Below are positions 52,813 to 61,790 of a DNA stretch of 64,000 bases, piece by piece. Position 1 is the first letter of the stretch. Every line of letters begins with the position of its first letter. The stretch is from the NCBI RefSeq assembly GCF_037908215.1, contig NZ_JBBLZC010000001.1, positions 62,001 through 126,000 of the forward strand, read 5' to 3'. The stretch comes from Benzoatithermus flavus (GTDB lineage: Bacteria; Pseudomonadota; Alphaproteobacteria; Geminicoccales; Geminicoccaceae). A program made the translations under genes and the position numbers. Under the pieces are notes generated by a model. It saw only the letters and a list, made by a program, of their open reading frames with translations. It did not search any database and was not told where the DNA came from.

Positions 52813-54258
52813 TTAGTCCGCGCGCGTCGGTGCTCGTCGCGCCGCCGGACACCGCCCTTCCGGGCCGTCGCTCGCGTCGACCTGCACGCCACGCCGCCCG
52901 GCGAGCGCGCGCAGGAGCGCCTCGAACCGGTCCGGGGCGAGTGGCTGCGGTGGATCCTGCTCGGCGCCGAGCCGATCCAGATCGCGGTGGAAGCGGACGA
53001 AGGTGGCGAAGTCCCGCGGGTAGCGGGCCTCGTCCACACCGAGAAACAGACCGCGCCGGCGTGCCCGGCCGAGGAGCGCGCGCCACGTCTCGATCGGGGT
53101 GACACCGACGCCTTCCGTGCCGTGCGAGAACAGCATCTGGCCGATCTCGTCGAAAGCGGGCCCCTCGTCGAGCCAGCGGCGCAGGCTCCTGGCCGAAGGC
53201 TCGGTGTTGAAGAGGAGCCACAAGGGAACCAGCCGTCGCTGTAGGGCCGCGAGCGGCGCCATCAGCACGAAGCTCTCGACGAGCAGGCGCGACGGCTCGA
53301 GACCGAGTGCGCGATACCACGACCGGTACAGATCGGCCGCGAGCAGGCTCATGTCCTCGCCGTCCCCGAAGCGCAGCCGCACGAGGCGCCAGCCGTGCCC
53401 TGCTGCCAGCGCCTCGAGATCCGCAAGCAGCGCCGGCTCGAAGCCCCACTCCGCTTCGGGCGCCTCTCCGTCCGGTGCCGGCGGATCCCAGCGCTCGCGG
53501 TGCACGCCGTAACGCGCGAGGTAGGCCCGCACACGCGGGCCGCCCGTGAAGTATTCCTCGACCGTAGCTCCGCCGACCGCGCCGAACTGGAAACTGCAGC
53601 GCTCGGCCGTCCGGGTCACGGGCCAGCTCGTGCCGCACTCGACCACGTAGAGCGTCGCCCCCGGCGTCAGCGAGCGCTCGAGCAGGCGGCGATAGGCGGG
53701 CGGCAGCCGGCGGAACTTGAGGCGATGATACGCCATGGTGTGTAGCATCAGCCGGTCCTGGTTCGGATCGTGCATATGATGCACCGACACCTCGGGGTTG
53801 CCGGCGGCCAGCGCCTCGGCCACCGGCAGGCCGTCCTCGAGCGCCCGCTTCGGGTCGTCGGGATCGAGGCCGATCCGGCGGATCGGGCAGAGATAGGTCT
53901 GCGGCAGCCAGGGGCAGCCCAGCGCCGCGGCGAGGTGGACGATGCCGCCGTTGGACGAGCCGACGAAAGCCGCAGGGTAGTGCCGCTCGGGAAAGAGCCC
54001 CGCGATCCAGGCGGCGATCGCCTCGGCCCGCATTTCGGCCGCACGCTGGCGCGGCACCGCCTCGCCGAGAGCGCCGAGCGCATAGGCGACATCGCGCACC
54101 CGCTCCGGCAAGTGGTTGGCGAGTGGCATCAGCCGGTCGAGCAGAGGCGACTGGCTCGGACTGTCGAACGGCTGGCCCTGCAGGCAGAGTGCCAGAGCCT
54201 GCACCATGCCCGCGGCCGAATCGAAGCGGGCGATCCCCTGCGGCGGGTGCGTGTTCAT
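52813..54258 (-). CDS. Unrecognised 481-residue protein, possible alpha/beta hydrolase-like
   Basis: I do not recognise this protein. It has no signal peptide or membrane helix. Near residue 100, AFVGSSNGGIVHLAAALG has the look of a nucleophile elbow (GxSxG) after a strand, which together with the following glycine and helix is hydrolase-like. VSVHHMHDPNQDR and LYVVECGTSWPV and HGTEGVGVTPIETW are other notable stretches. The C-terminal 25 residues are low-complexity. Its start overlaps the end of an alpha/beta hydrolase gene as ATGA, so the two are one unit and may work together. Confidence 0.7.
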   Translation of the reverse strand: MNTHPPQGIARFDSAAGMVQALALCLQGQPFDSPSQSPLLDRLMPLANHLPERVRDVAYALGALGEAVPRQRAAEMRAEAIAAWIAGLFPERHYPAAFVGSSNGGIVHLAAALGCPWLPQTYLCPIRRIGLDPDDPKRALEDGLPVAEALAAGNPEVSVHHMHDPNQDRLMLHTMAYHRLKFRRLPPAYRRLLERSLTPGATLYVVECGTSWPVTRTAERCSFQFGAVGGATVEEYFTGGPRVRAYLARYGVHRERWDPPAPDGEAPEAEWGFEPALLADLEALAAGHGWRLVRLRFGDGEDMSLLAADLYRSWYRALGLEPSRLLVESFVLMAPLAALQRRLVPLWLLFNTEPSARSLRRWLDEGPAFDEIGQMLFSHGTEGVGVTPIETWRALLGRARRRGLFLGVDEARYPRDFATFVRFHRDLDRLGAEQDPPQPLAPDRFEALLRALAGRRGVQVDASDGPEGRCPAARRAPTRAD

Positions 54259-55160
54259 GCCGGCACTCTCCCGGCGAGCGGCGCTGGTTCACCGGTCGGC
54301 AGGAGAAAGGCCTCGATCAGCGCGGCGAGCCGTTCGGGTTCGGTATAGTTCAGGGTATGGGTGCCACCCTCGATCACGGCGAGCGTGCCGTCCGGCAGCA
54401 GCCGGGCGACCTTTTCCGCCCAAGGCGGCGGCGTCACCGGATCACGGCTGCCGGCGACGACCAGGGTGGGTGCGCCGATGCGCGGGAGCTTGTCCTCGAT
54501 CCGGTCCCGGATCATTGCCCGCATCGTGGCGACGGCGCGCGGCAGACCCGCCTTGGCGTAGTCGATCCGCGACAGGCGACCGAGAGCGGCCGGCTCGCGG
54601 CGGCCGTTGCGCAAGGCACGCCAGATCTGGACCCAGAGGCTGCGCGCGGCCGCGTCCATGGTGGGGCCCTGCAGGACCAGCCGGTCCACGGCTTCGGGAT
54701 GGCGCGCCGCCAGCTCGGCGATGATCTGGCAGCCGAAGGAGTTGCCGACCAGCGCTGCCGGTAGCAGCCCGAGTGCTCGCATCCAGGCAAGGAGTGCTCG
54801 GGCCAGTTCCGGCACGTCCAGCGGCCTCGCCGGCTTGCTGCTTTCGCCGAAGCCGGGGAGGTCCGGGGCGTAGACGGGAAAGTCCGGTGCCAGGGCGCGC
54901 GCCAGCGGGACCATGTAGCGGCTCGAGACGACGAGCCCGTGCACCAGCACGACCGGCACCCGGCCGGGCGGCGCCGGCCGGGTCGAGACGCGGGCGAAGA
55001 TCTCGTGTCCGCCCACCGGCGTGCGCAGGCTGCCGAGGCCGGTCCGCCGCGTCTCCGGCGTCTCCGCCGGTGTCCGCTTCAGCCGCATCCAGGCGATCGC
55101 CGCCGCAGCCGTGCTTCCGGCTGCCAGCAGGAGAATGGCAAGCGCCGCTATTCCCCGCAT
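54255..55160 (-). CDS. Membrane-anchored alpha/beta hydrolase
   Basis: The 301-residue product has an N-terminal anchor (IAALAILLLAAGSTAAAAIAW), then an alpha/beta hydrolase domain: VPVVLVHGLVVSSRYM for the oxyanion strand, ALVGNSFGCQIIAELAA with the nucleophile serine in GNSFG, the acid in VVAGSRDPVTPP and histidine in EGGTHTLNY. Esterase, lipase or haloperoxidase-like activity is possible. ATG 55160 puts the anchor at the very start; ATG 55238, with GAGG 6 bases before it, would add 26 arginine-rich residues. Confidence 0.85.
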   Translation of the reverse strand: MRGIAALAILLLAAGSTAAAAIAWMRLKRTPAETPETRRTGLGSLRTPVGGHEIFARVSTRPAPPGRVPVVLVHGLVVSSRYMVPLARALAPDFPVYAPDLPGFGESSKPARPLDVPELARALLAWMRALGLLPAALVGNSFGCQIIAELAARHPEAVDRLVLQGPTMDAAARSLWVQIWRALRNGRREPAALGRLSRIDYAKAGLPRAVATMRAMIRDRIEDKLPRIGAPTLVVAGSRDPVTPPPWAEKVARLLPDGTLAVIEGGTHTLNYTEPERLAALIEAFLLPTGEPAPLAGRVPA

Positions 55161-55422
55161 GCCGGCTACCCTGCTCGGGTCCGGCGCCGAGCGATGGCCT
55201 ACAGGCGCATGGAGCGGCCGGCGCGATCCCTCCGCCATGGACACCTCGCTGGCGGTCGAACGAGCGCGCCGGCGACGAGCCTGCTGCGGCATCACCCGGC
55301 GCGTCCGGCCGCTCAACCTCCATCGCCGGGGGATGTTCCTCGCTGACACACCGGCCATGTCCGAGGTGCTGCCACACATCGGCGTGAACGTCTTTCGGCT
55401 CGGAGCGAATGTCCCCCCATGT
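55161..55422. other. Intergenic sequence upstream of the hydrolase gene
   Basis: GC-rich and without a supported gene. It may contain the N-terminal extension of the hydrolase if ATG 55238 is used, and its promoter, although no clear hexamers are visible. The rest of this gap, 55423-55498, holds inverted repeats that are listed separately. Confidence 0.4.
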
Positions 55423-55498
55423 GATCGGCCGCGCGCCCCGTGCGCGCAGCCGATCCGAGGGCCGATGTTATCGGCAGCGCAGGCGATGCGGCCGCATC
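55423..55498 (-). terminator. Three consecutive inverted repeats after the propeller gene
   Basis: In the direction of the gene these are: palindrome GATGCGGCCGCATC (55485-55498) overlapping the stop codon, hairpin GCCGAT-GTT-ATCGGC (55461-55475), and a longer hairpin in which GATCGGC-C-GCGCGC (55423-55436) pairs with GCGCGC-A-GCCGATC (55442-55455) with one mismatch and a five-base loop. The position just downstream of a gene suggests termination or mRNA protection, but a T-run is missing. Confidence 0.55.
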
Positions 55499-56807
55499 AC
55501 GGTGCCAGCGCGACGGGCACGGTGCTCCATCCCGGATCCTGGCGCACCAGCGCGAGGTCGGTCCGGCGATCGCCGTTGAAGTCGCCGGTCACCACCTCCA
55601 CCCCGCTCTCGGTGGCCCAACCGGCGAAGCTGCCGGCCGGTCGATTCTCGATGTTGAACCCGCTCCCGGTCGAGAGCGCCACGGGTATGGTGTTCCAGCC
55701 CGGATCCTGGCGCACCAGCGCGATATCCGTGCGACGGTCGCCGTTGAAGTCGCCGGTCACCACCTGGACTCCGCTCTCGGTGGCCCAACTCGCGAAGGCA
55801 CCGACGAACGGATTCAGGACGTTGAATCCGGTGCCGGTCGACAGCGCCAGCGGGATGGTGTTCCAGCCCGCATCCTGGCGCACCAGCGCGAGGTCGGTGC
55901 GACCGTCGCCGTCGAAATCGCCGGTCAGCACCTGCACCCCGCTTTCCGTCGCCCAGCCGGCAAAGGCACCGACGGACGGGTTCAGGATGTTGAACCCGGT
56001 GCCGGTCGACAGCGCCAGGGGCACGGTGGCCCAGCCGGCATCCTGGCGCACCAGCGCGATGTCGGTGCGACGATCGCCATCGAAATCGCCGGTCAGGACC
56101 TGGACCCCGCTTTCCGTCGCCCAGCCGGCGAAGGGGCCGACCGCGGGATTGAGAATGCTGAAGCCGCCGCCGATGGAAAGTGCCAGGGGCACGGTGGCCC
56201 AGCCGGCATCCTGGCGCACCAGCGCGACGTCGGTACGACGGTCGCCGTTGAAGTCGCCGGTCAGGACCTGGACCCCGCTTTCCGTCGCCCAGCCGGCGAA
56301 GGAACCGATCGGGTAGTTGCGGATGCGGAAACCGAAGTTGGTGGAGAGCGCCACCGGCAAGGTGCTCCAGCCGGCATCCTGGCGGATCAGGGCGACATCG
56401 GTGAGGCCGTCGCGGTTGAAGTCGCCGGTCAGGACCTGCACCCCGCTCTCGGTCGCCCAGCCGGCGAACAGGCTGATCATGCGGTTCTGGACGAGAAAGC
56501 TGGCACTGGTCGCCAACGCCACCGGCAAGGTGCTCCAACCCGGCTCCAGGCGGATCAGCCCGAGATCCGTGCGGCGGTCGCGGTTGAAGTTGCCGGTCAG
56601 CACCTCCACCCCGCTCTCGGTCGCCCAGGTCGGGAAGAGGCCGGCGGAGCGGTTCTGAATGATCCAGGCCGGCTGACTGTGCGCCTCCTGCGCGAACGCG
56701 AGGCAGCCGATACCCAGCGCCGCAGCCAGCAGCAGCGAACGCGACCACCGCTCCGGGCTGCAGCCGGACGCGATCCTGCCGCAGAAACGAGACGTCGCCT
56801 CGAGCAT
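55497..56807 (-). CDS. Secreted seven-repeat FG-GAP/VCBS-like beta-propeller protein
   Basis: The 436-residue product starts at 56807 after GAGGAG. Residues 1-45 are a long signal peptide (RSLLLAAALGIGCLAFAQEAHS). The remainder is seven repeats of 56 residues with the core WATESGVQVLTGDFNGDRRTD, then ALVRQDAGWxTVPLALS. DFNGDRRTD is the calcium-binding FG-GAP/VCBS loop. Seven such units predict a complete seven-bladed propeller and nothing else. The repeats extend to the stop codon. Extracellular binding of sugar or protein is inferred. Inverted repeats lie on both sides of the gene. Confidence 0.85.
   Translation of the reverse strand: MLEATSRFCGRIASGCSPERWSRSLLLAAALGIGCLAFAQEAHSQPAWIIQNRSAGLFPTWATESGVEVLTGNFNRDRRTDLGLIRLEPGWSTLPVALATSASFLVQNRMISLFAGWATESGVQVLTGDFNRDGLTDVALIRQDAGWSTLPVALSTNFGFRIRNYPIGSFAGWATESGVQVLTGDFNGDRRTDVALVRQDAGWATVPLALSIGGGFSILNPAVGPFAGWATESGVQVLTGDFDGDRRTDIALVRQDAGWATVPLALSTGTGFNILNPSVGAFAGWATESGVQVLTGDFDGDGRTDLALVRQDAGWNTIPLALSTGTGFNVLNPFVGAFASWATESGVQVVTGDFNGDRRTDIALVRQDPGWNTIPVALSTGSGFNIENRPAGSFAGWATESGVEVVTGDFNGDRRTDLALVRQDPGWSTVPVALAP
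55500..56672 (-). repeat. Seven tandem 168-bp coding repeats
   Basis: Equivalent points on the plus strand (TGGCCCAAC, TGGCCCAACT, TCGCCCAGCC) fall at 55613, 55781 and 55949, exactly 168 bp apart. Units 3-6 in gene order are close to identical over long stretches, such as around GTCGCCGTTGAAGTCGCCGG, whereas the outer units are more diverged. Confidence 0.92.
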
Positions 56808-57224
56808 GATCCGGAACTCCTCTCGCTGGCTCGGACCTTCTGCACCGGACCGTTCGAGGCAGAATCGCTCGGCTGCATGGAACTTGCGGGCGGCTGCGGG
56901 CCGCTCATACCCGGCGCAGAGGGTGCGGCATCCATACCAACCTGCCAGCACGGAATCCGGCATGCGCTGCCGGTTCCCTGCCACCGCAATGGGATGGACC
57001 GCTATGCGATAAGCAACCGCATCTGCTTTCAAGAATGTAACACTGGAGCATTATGATATGGCATTTGTCAAGACTGACCGGCCATATCGTAAGTTTGGCC
57101 GAGAAACGAACCAGGCCGATAAAAAGATCGGGCCCTATAAAGCCGCACGGCCTGGAGCAAGACCTCCCGTCCGTGGTGAAGTTGGAAGCAGCGCGAACGA
57201 ACGTCCGTCCTTCCCCGACCGCTT
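56808..57224. promoter_or_regulatory. Upstream region of the propeller gene with nested inverted repeat
   Basis: This 417-bp gap is AT-rich between about 57000 and 57150. It holds a nested dyad: GATATGGC (57055-57062) and GCCATATC (57081-57088) as outer arms, with GTCA-AGAC-TGAC (57067-57078) inside. A further small hairpin CCGAT-6-ATCGG is at 57116-57131. On the minus strand, TTGAAA followed about 15 bp later by TATCGC near 57010-57033 is a weak promoter candidate. No gene is supported. Confidence 0.45.
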
Positions 57225-57911
57225 CTACCCCCCGAGCTCCCGCACCCGCGCACGGGTGAGCTCGACGCGGCAGGCGGCGGCGAGGTCGGGGCTGTCGGCC
57301 GGGGCGGATTCCTGCCGGCGGGTGCATTCGGCGTCGCGGTAGACTCGCCAGGCACCGATCGAAGTGGCGACGGGTTCGTCGACATCCGCACGGGGCGCGC
57401 CGGACCGGGTGCTGCGGGCACGGGCGACGGCACGTGCTTCGGCCTCGGCCAGCGCACGCTCGGCCTTGTGGAGAAGGTCGTCGAGGCAGGCAGCGGTCGA
57501 GCCACCGCCCGCGGGCCTGGCGCACTCGGCGAGCGCAGCGCCACCGTTCACGGTCTCGACGTCGACGAACAGCGCCCGGCCGTCGGGGCCGATCAGGCAC
57601 CAATAGCGCAGATCGGCGATGGCCGTGCCGGTGCGGGCAGTACCCTGACCCGAGACCACCATGGCAAGCGGCTGGCTGCCGACATAGGTTGAGCGGCGCT
57701 CGATGCGGCTGGAAGCGGCAGGGTCGAGAACGACCGACCGGAACGAAGGATCGCGCGCGCGCAGCGCCAGGGCGGCGGGCGCCTCGCAGGCCCGGATCGC
57801 GGTCTCGGGGCTGAGGTTGACGGCGCCACCCCCGGTCGGGGCGCAGGCGGCGAGCGACAGGAACAAGCCCATGAGCAGGAGGGCTGCCGGGTGCCTGACG
57901 ATGGGTGGCAT
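57225..57911 (-). CDS. Lipoprotein with LprI-like (DUF1311) C-terminal segment
   Basis: The 228-residue product starts MPPIVRHPAALLLMGLFLSLAAC; the lipobox LAAC gives lipidation at about Cys23. Residues 40-120 form an unrecognised domain with RDPSFRSVVLDP and IADLRYWCLIGPDGRALF. Residues 125-228 contain ACLDDLLHKAERALAEAEA and WRVYRDAECTRRQ ... ACRVELTRARVREL, the pattern of LprI/DUF1311 proteins, one of which in Mycobacterium inhibits lysozyme. Cysteines are numerous, consistent with a periplasmic disulfide protein. It follows trmJ after 65 bp. Confidence 0.75.
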   Translation of the reverse strand: MPPIVRHPAALLLMGLFLSLAACAPTGGGAVNLSPETAIRACEAPAALALRARDPSFRSVVLDPAASSRIERRSTYVGSQPLAMVVSGQGTARTGTAIADLRYWCLIGPDGRALFVDVETVNGGAALAECARPAGGGSTAACLDDLLHKAERALAEAEARAVARARSTRSGAPRADVDEPVATSIGAWRVYRDAECTRRQESAPADSPDLAAACRVELTRARVRELGG

Positions 57912-57976
57912 GGCGGTCTCGTCTCCGCCCGCGCGAGCGCAGGCCGGGAACTCTCGTCCAGGGAAGGGAGAGCCGT

Positions 57977-58789
57977 TCAGCTCGGGGTTGCCGGCCCCTT
58001 CTGCCGCGCGCGGCGGCCGCCGACAAGGTCCTTGATGATGCCGCGCATGAGGTGGATCTCGGGCGTGGTCCAGCCGCGGCGCTCGATCATGACCGAGATG
58101 GCCCGGATCAGGCTCGCCCGGCGCTGGTCGGTGCGGAAGAAGTCGACCGCGTCCAGCTCGCGCACGAGATGCTCGAGCAGGCCCGCGACCTCGGCCTTGG
58201 TGGCGGGCGGGACCTCGGCGGCGGGTGCGGCGGCGGGAGCCGGGACCGGATGGTCCGCGGCGTGCGCGCGCCGGAACCAGGCATAGCCCATCAGCAGCAC
58301 GGCCTGGGCGAGGTTCAAGGAGGCGAAGGCCGGGTTGACCGGAAAGGAGACGAGCGCGTCGGCCAGGAGCAGCTCGTCGTTGGTGAGCCCGGTGCGCTCG
58401 GGGCCGAAGACGAGGCCGACCCGCCTGCCCTCCGTGACGAGCTGCAGCGCTTCGGCCGCGGCCGCCTCGCCGTCCACGACCGGCTTCTTGAGCTCGCGCG
58501 GGCGGGCGGTGGTGGCGAAGGTGTGGTGCAGGTCGGCGGTGGCGGCGACGAGGTCGGGATAGATCTCGAGCCGGTTCAGGATCTCGACCGCACCCGAGGC
58601 CGCCGCCACCGCCTTGGCGTTGGGCCAGCCGCATTGCGGGGCAACGAGCCGGAGTTCGGTCAGGCCGAAGTTCAGCATGGCGCGGGCGGCGCTGCCGATG
58701 TTCTCGCCCATCTGCGTGCGGCAGAGGATGACGACGGGTCCGGGCGGCAGGGCCTCGACGTCGCCCCGCCTCTTGCCTTCGAGCTTCAT
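57977..58789 (-). CDS. trmJ: tRNA 2'-O-methyltransferase TrmJ-like (SpoU family)
   Basis: The 270-residue product is a SPOUT methyltransferase: VVILCRTQMGENIGSAARAMLNFG (motif 1), GLVFGPERTGLTNDEL (motif 2) and VNPAFASLNLAQAVLLMGYAW (motif 3), the last forming the SAM knot. In Escherichia coli TrmJ modifies position 32 of tRNAs. An extension after residue 180, rich in Ala and Pro, leads to a C-terminal helical domain with RDQRRASLIRAISVM-like FRTDQRRASLIRAI. It overlaps cimA as ATGA. Confidence 0.9.
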   Translation of the reverse strand: MKLEGKRRGDVEALPPGPVVILCRTQMGENIGSAARAMLNFGLTELRLVAPQCGWPNAKAVAAASGAVEILNRLEIYPDLVAATADLHHTFATTARPRELKKPVVDGEAAAAEALQLVTEGRRVGLVFGPERTGLTNDELLLADALVSFPVNPAFASLNLAQAVLLMGYAWFRRAHAADHPVPAPAAAPAAEVPPATKAEVAGLLEHLVRELDAVDFFRTDQRRASLIRAISVMIERRGWTTPEIHLMRGIIKDLVGGRRARQKGPATPS

Positions 58790-60384
58790 GCGCCTGGCGC
58801 TCGTGCGCGGTCCACGTAGAGCTTCCAGATGATGGCGTCGTGGAGCGCATTGTAGGAGGCGTCGATGATGTTGCCCGAGACACCCACGGTCTGCCAGACG
58901 CGGCCTTCGGCGTCGCCGCTCTCGATGATCACACGGGTGACGGCGGCGGTGCCCTTCTCGGGGGTGAGGATACGGACCTTGTAGTCGACGAGCTGCATGG
59001 TCTCGAGCGTGGGATAGGTCTCGGCGAGCGCCTGACGGAGCGCGTGGTCGAGCGCGTTCACGGGGCCGTTGCCGTCGGCCACCGTGTAGTAGTTCCGGCC
59101 GCCGACCGCGACCTTGATCGTGGCCTCCGAGGTGGTGACGAGCTCGCCCCTGGCGTTGAAGCGGCGCTCGTCGATGACCCGGAAGCTGACGAGGTCGAAA
59201 TAGTGCGGCACCTGGCCGAGCGTGCTCCTGACCAGAAGCTCGAAGCTCGCCGTCGCACCGTCGTAGGCCCAGCCGCGGGCCTCGCGGTCCTTGATGACGG
59301 CGAGGAGCTCTGCCGTCTGCTCCGGGTCGGGATCGACGTCGAGCCCCATCTCCGCGAAGCGGAACAGGAGGTTCGAGCGCCCGGCCTGGTCCGAGACCAG
59401 GATGTCGCGGCTGTTGCCGACGAGTGCCGGATCGATGTGCTCGTAGAAGCAAGGGCTCTTGGCGACGGCCGAGGCGTGGAGGCCGGCTTTGTGGGCGAAA
59501 GCCGAGGCACCCACATAGGCCGCATGCCGGTTCGGCGTGCGGTTGAGGCGCTCGTCGAAGGTGCGCGAGAGGTGGGTGAGGTGGCGCAGCGCCTCGTCGG
59601 TGACGCCGATCTCGTAGCCGAGCTTGAGCTTGAGCGTGGGGATCAGGCTCACGAGGTTGGCGTTGCCGCAGCGCTCGCCGAGGCCGTTGAGGGTGCCCTG
59701 GATCTGGCGCGCACCGGCGCGAACGGCGGCGAGGCTGTTCGCGACCGCGTTCTCGGTGTCGTTGTGGGTGTGGATGCCGAGCCGCTCGCCCGGGATGCGC
59801 TGTGCCACCTTCGCCACGATGGTCTCGACCTCGTGCGGGAGCGTGCCGCCGTTGGTGTCGCACAAGACGATCCAGCGGGCACCGGCCTCCAGCGCCGCCT
59901 CGAGGCAGGCGAGCGCGTAGCCGGGATCGTCCTTGAAGCCGTCGAAGAAGTGCTCGGCGTCGAACATCGCCTCTTCCGCGTGCCGCAGGGCCTCGCGGAT
60001 GGAATCGGCGATCATGGCGAGGTTCTCCTCGCGCGTGACTCCCAGCGCCCCTTCGGCCTGCCGGGCCGAGCTCTTGCCGACCAGGGTGATGACCGGGGTG
60101 CGGGCCTGGAACAGCGTGACGAGGCCGGGGTCGTTGGCGGCGCTGCGGCCGGAGCGGCGGGTCATGCCGAAGGCGCACAAGCGGGCGCGGCGCAAGGTCG
60201 GCGGGCTCGCGAAGAACGCTTCGTCGGTCGGGTTGGCGCCGGGCCAGCCGCCCTCGATGTAATCGATGCCGAGATCATCCAGCTCCTTGGCGATGCGGAG
60301 CTTGTCGGCCGCGCCGAAATCGACGCCCTGGGTCTGGGCGCCGTCGCGAAGGGTGGTGTCGTAGAGCCAGATGCGCTCGGCCAT
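58786..60384 (-). CDS. cimA: Citramalate synthase
   Basis: CimA condenses pyruvate with acetyl-CoA to (R)-citramalate, a threonine-independent start of isoleucine synthesis. The 532-residue product begins with IWLYDTTLRDGAQTQGVDF, continues with the TIM-barrel patterns YIEGGWPGANPTDEAFF and LCDTNGGTLPHEV and metal ligands in GIHTHNDTENAVANSLAAV. The C-terminal regulatory region (after about 400) with YKVRILTPEKGTAA is of the 2-isopropylmalate synthase kind. The GAQTQGVDF pattern separates CimA from LeuA. It is followed by trmJ with 4-bp overlap. Confidence 0.92.
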   Translation of the reverse strand: MAERIWLYDTTLRDGAQTQGVDFGAADKLRIAKELDDLGIDYIEGGWPGANPTDEAFFASPPTLRRARLCAFGMTRRSGRSAANDPGLVTLFQARTPVITLVGKSSARQAEGALGVTREENLAMIADSIREALRHAEEAMFDAEHFFDGFKDDPGYALACLEAALEAGARWIVLCDTNGGTLPHEVETIVAKVAQRIPGERLGIHTHNDTENAVANSLAAVRAGARQIQGTLNGLGERCGNANLVSLIPTLKLKLGYEIGVTDEALRHLTHLSRTFDERLNRTPNRHAAYVGASAFAHKAGLHASAVAKSPCFYEHIDPALVGNSRDILVSDQAGRSNLLFRFAEMGLDVDPDPEQTAELLAVIKDREARGWAYDGATASFELLVRSTLGQVPHYFDLVSFRVIDERRFNARGELVTTSEATIKVAVGGRNYYTVADGNGPVNALDHALRQALAETYPTLETMQLVDYKVRILTPEKGTAAVTRVIIESGDAEGRVWQTVGVSGNIIDASYNALHDAIIWKLYVDRARAPGA

Positions 60385-60402
60385 GATCCGCTGCCGTTGA
60401 GC

Positions 60403-61767
<1,365 letters not shown>

Positions 61768-61790
61768 GTCCGAACCGTCCCGCTGGATCG

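Noticed and set aside
55500..56672. Tandem 168-bp repeats as a possible satellite or mobile element
   Set aside because: The frame is preserved throughout with FG-GAP motifs and a signal peptide, so it is a coding repeat.
57058..57342. Small plus-strand open frame of 94 codons
   Set aside because: It starts within the nested inverted repeat and runs antisense into the LprI-like gene, without a clear ribosome site or family match.
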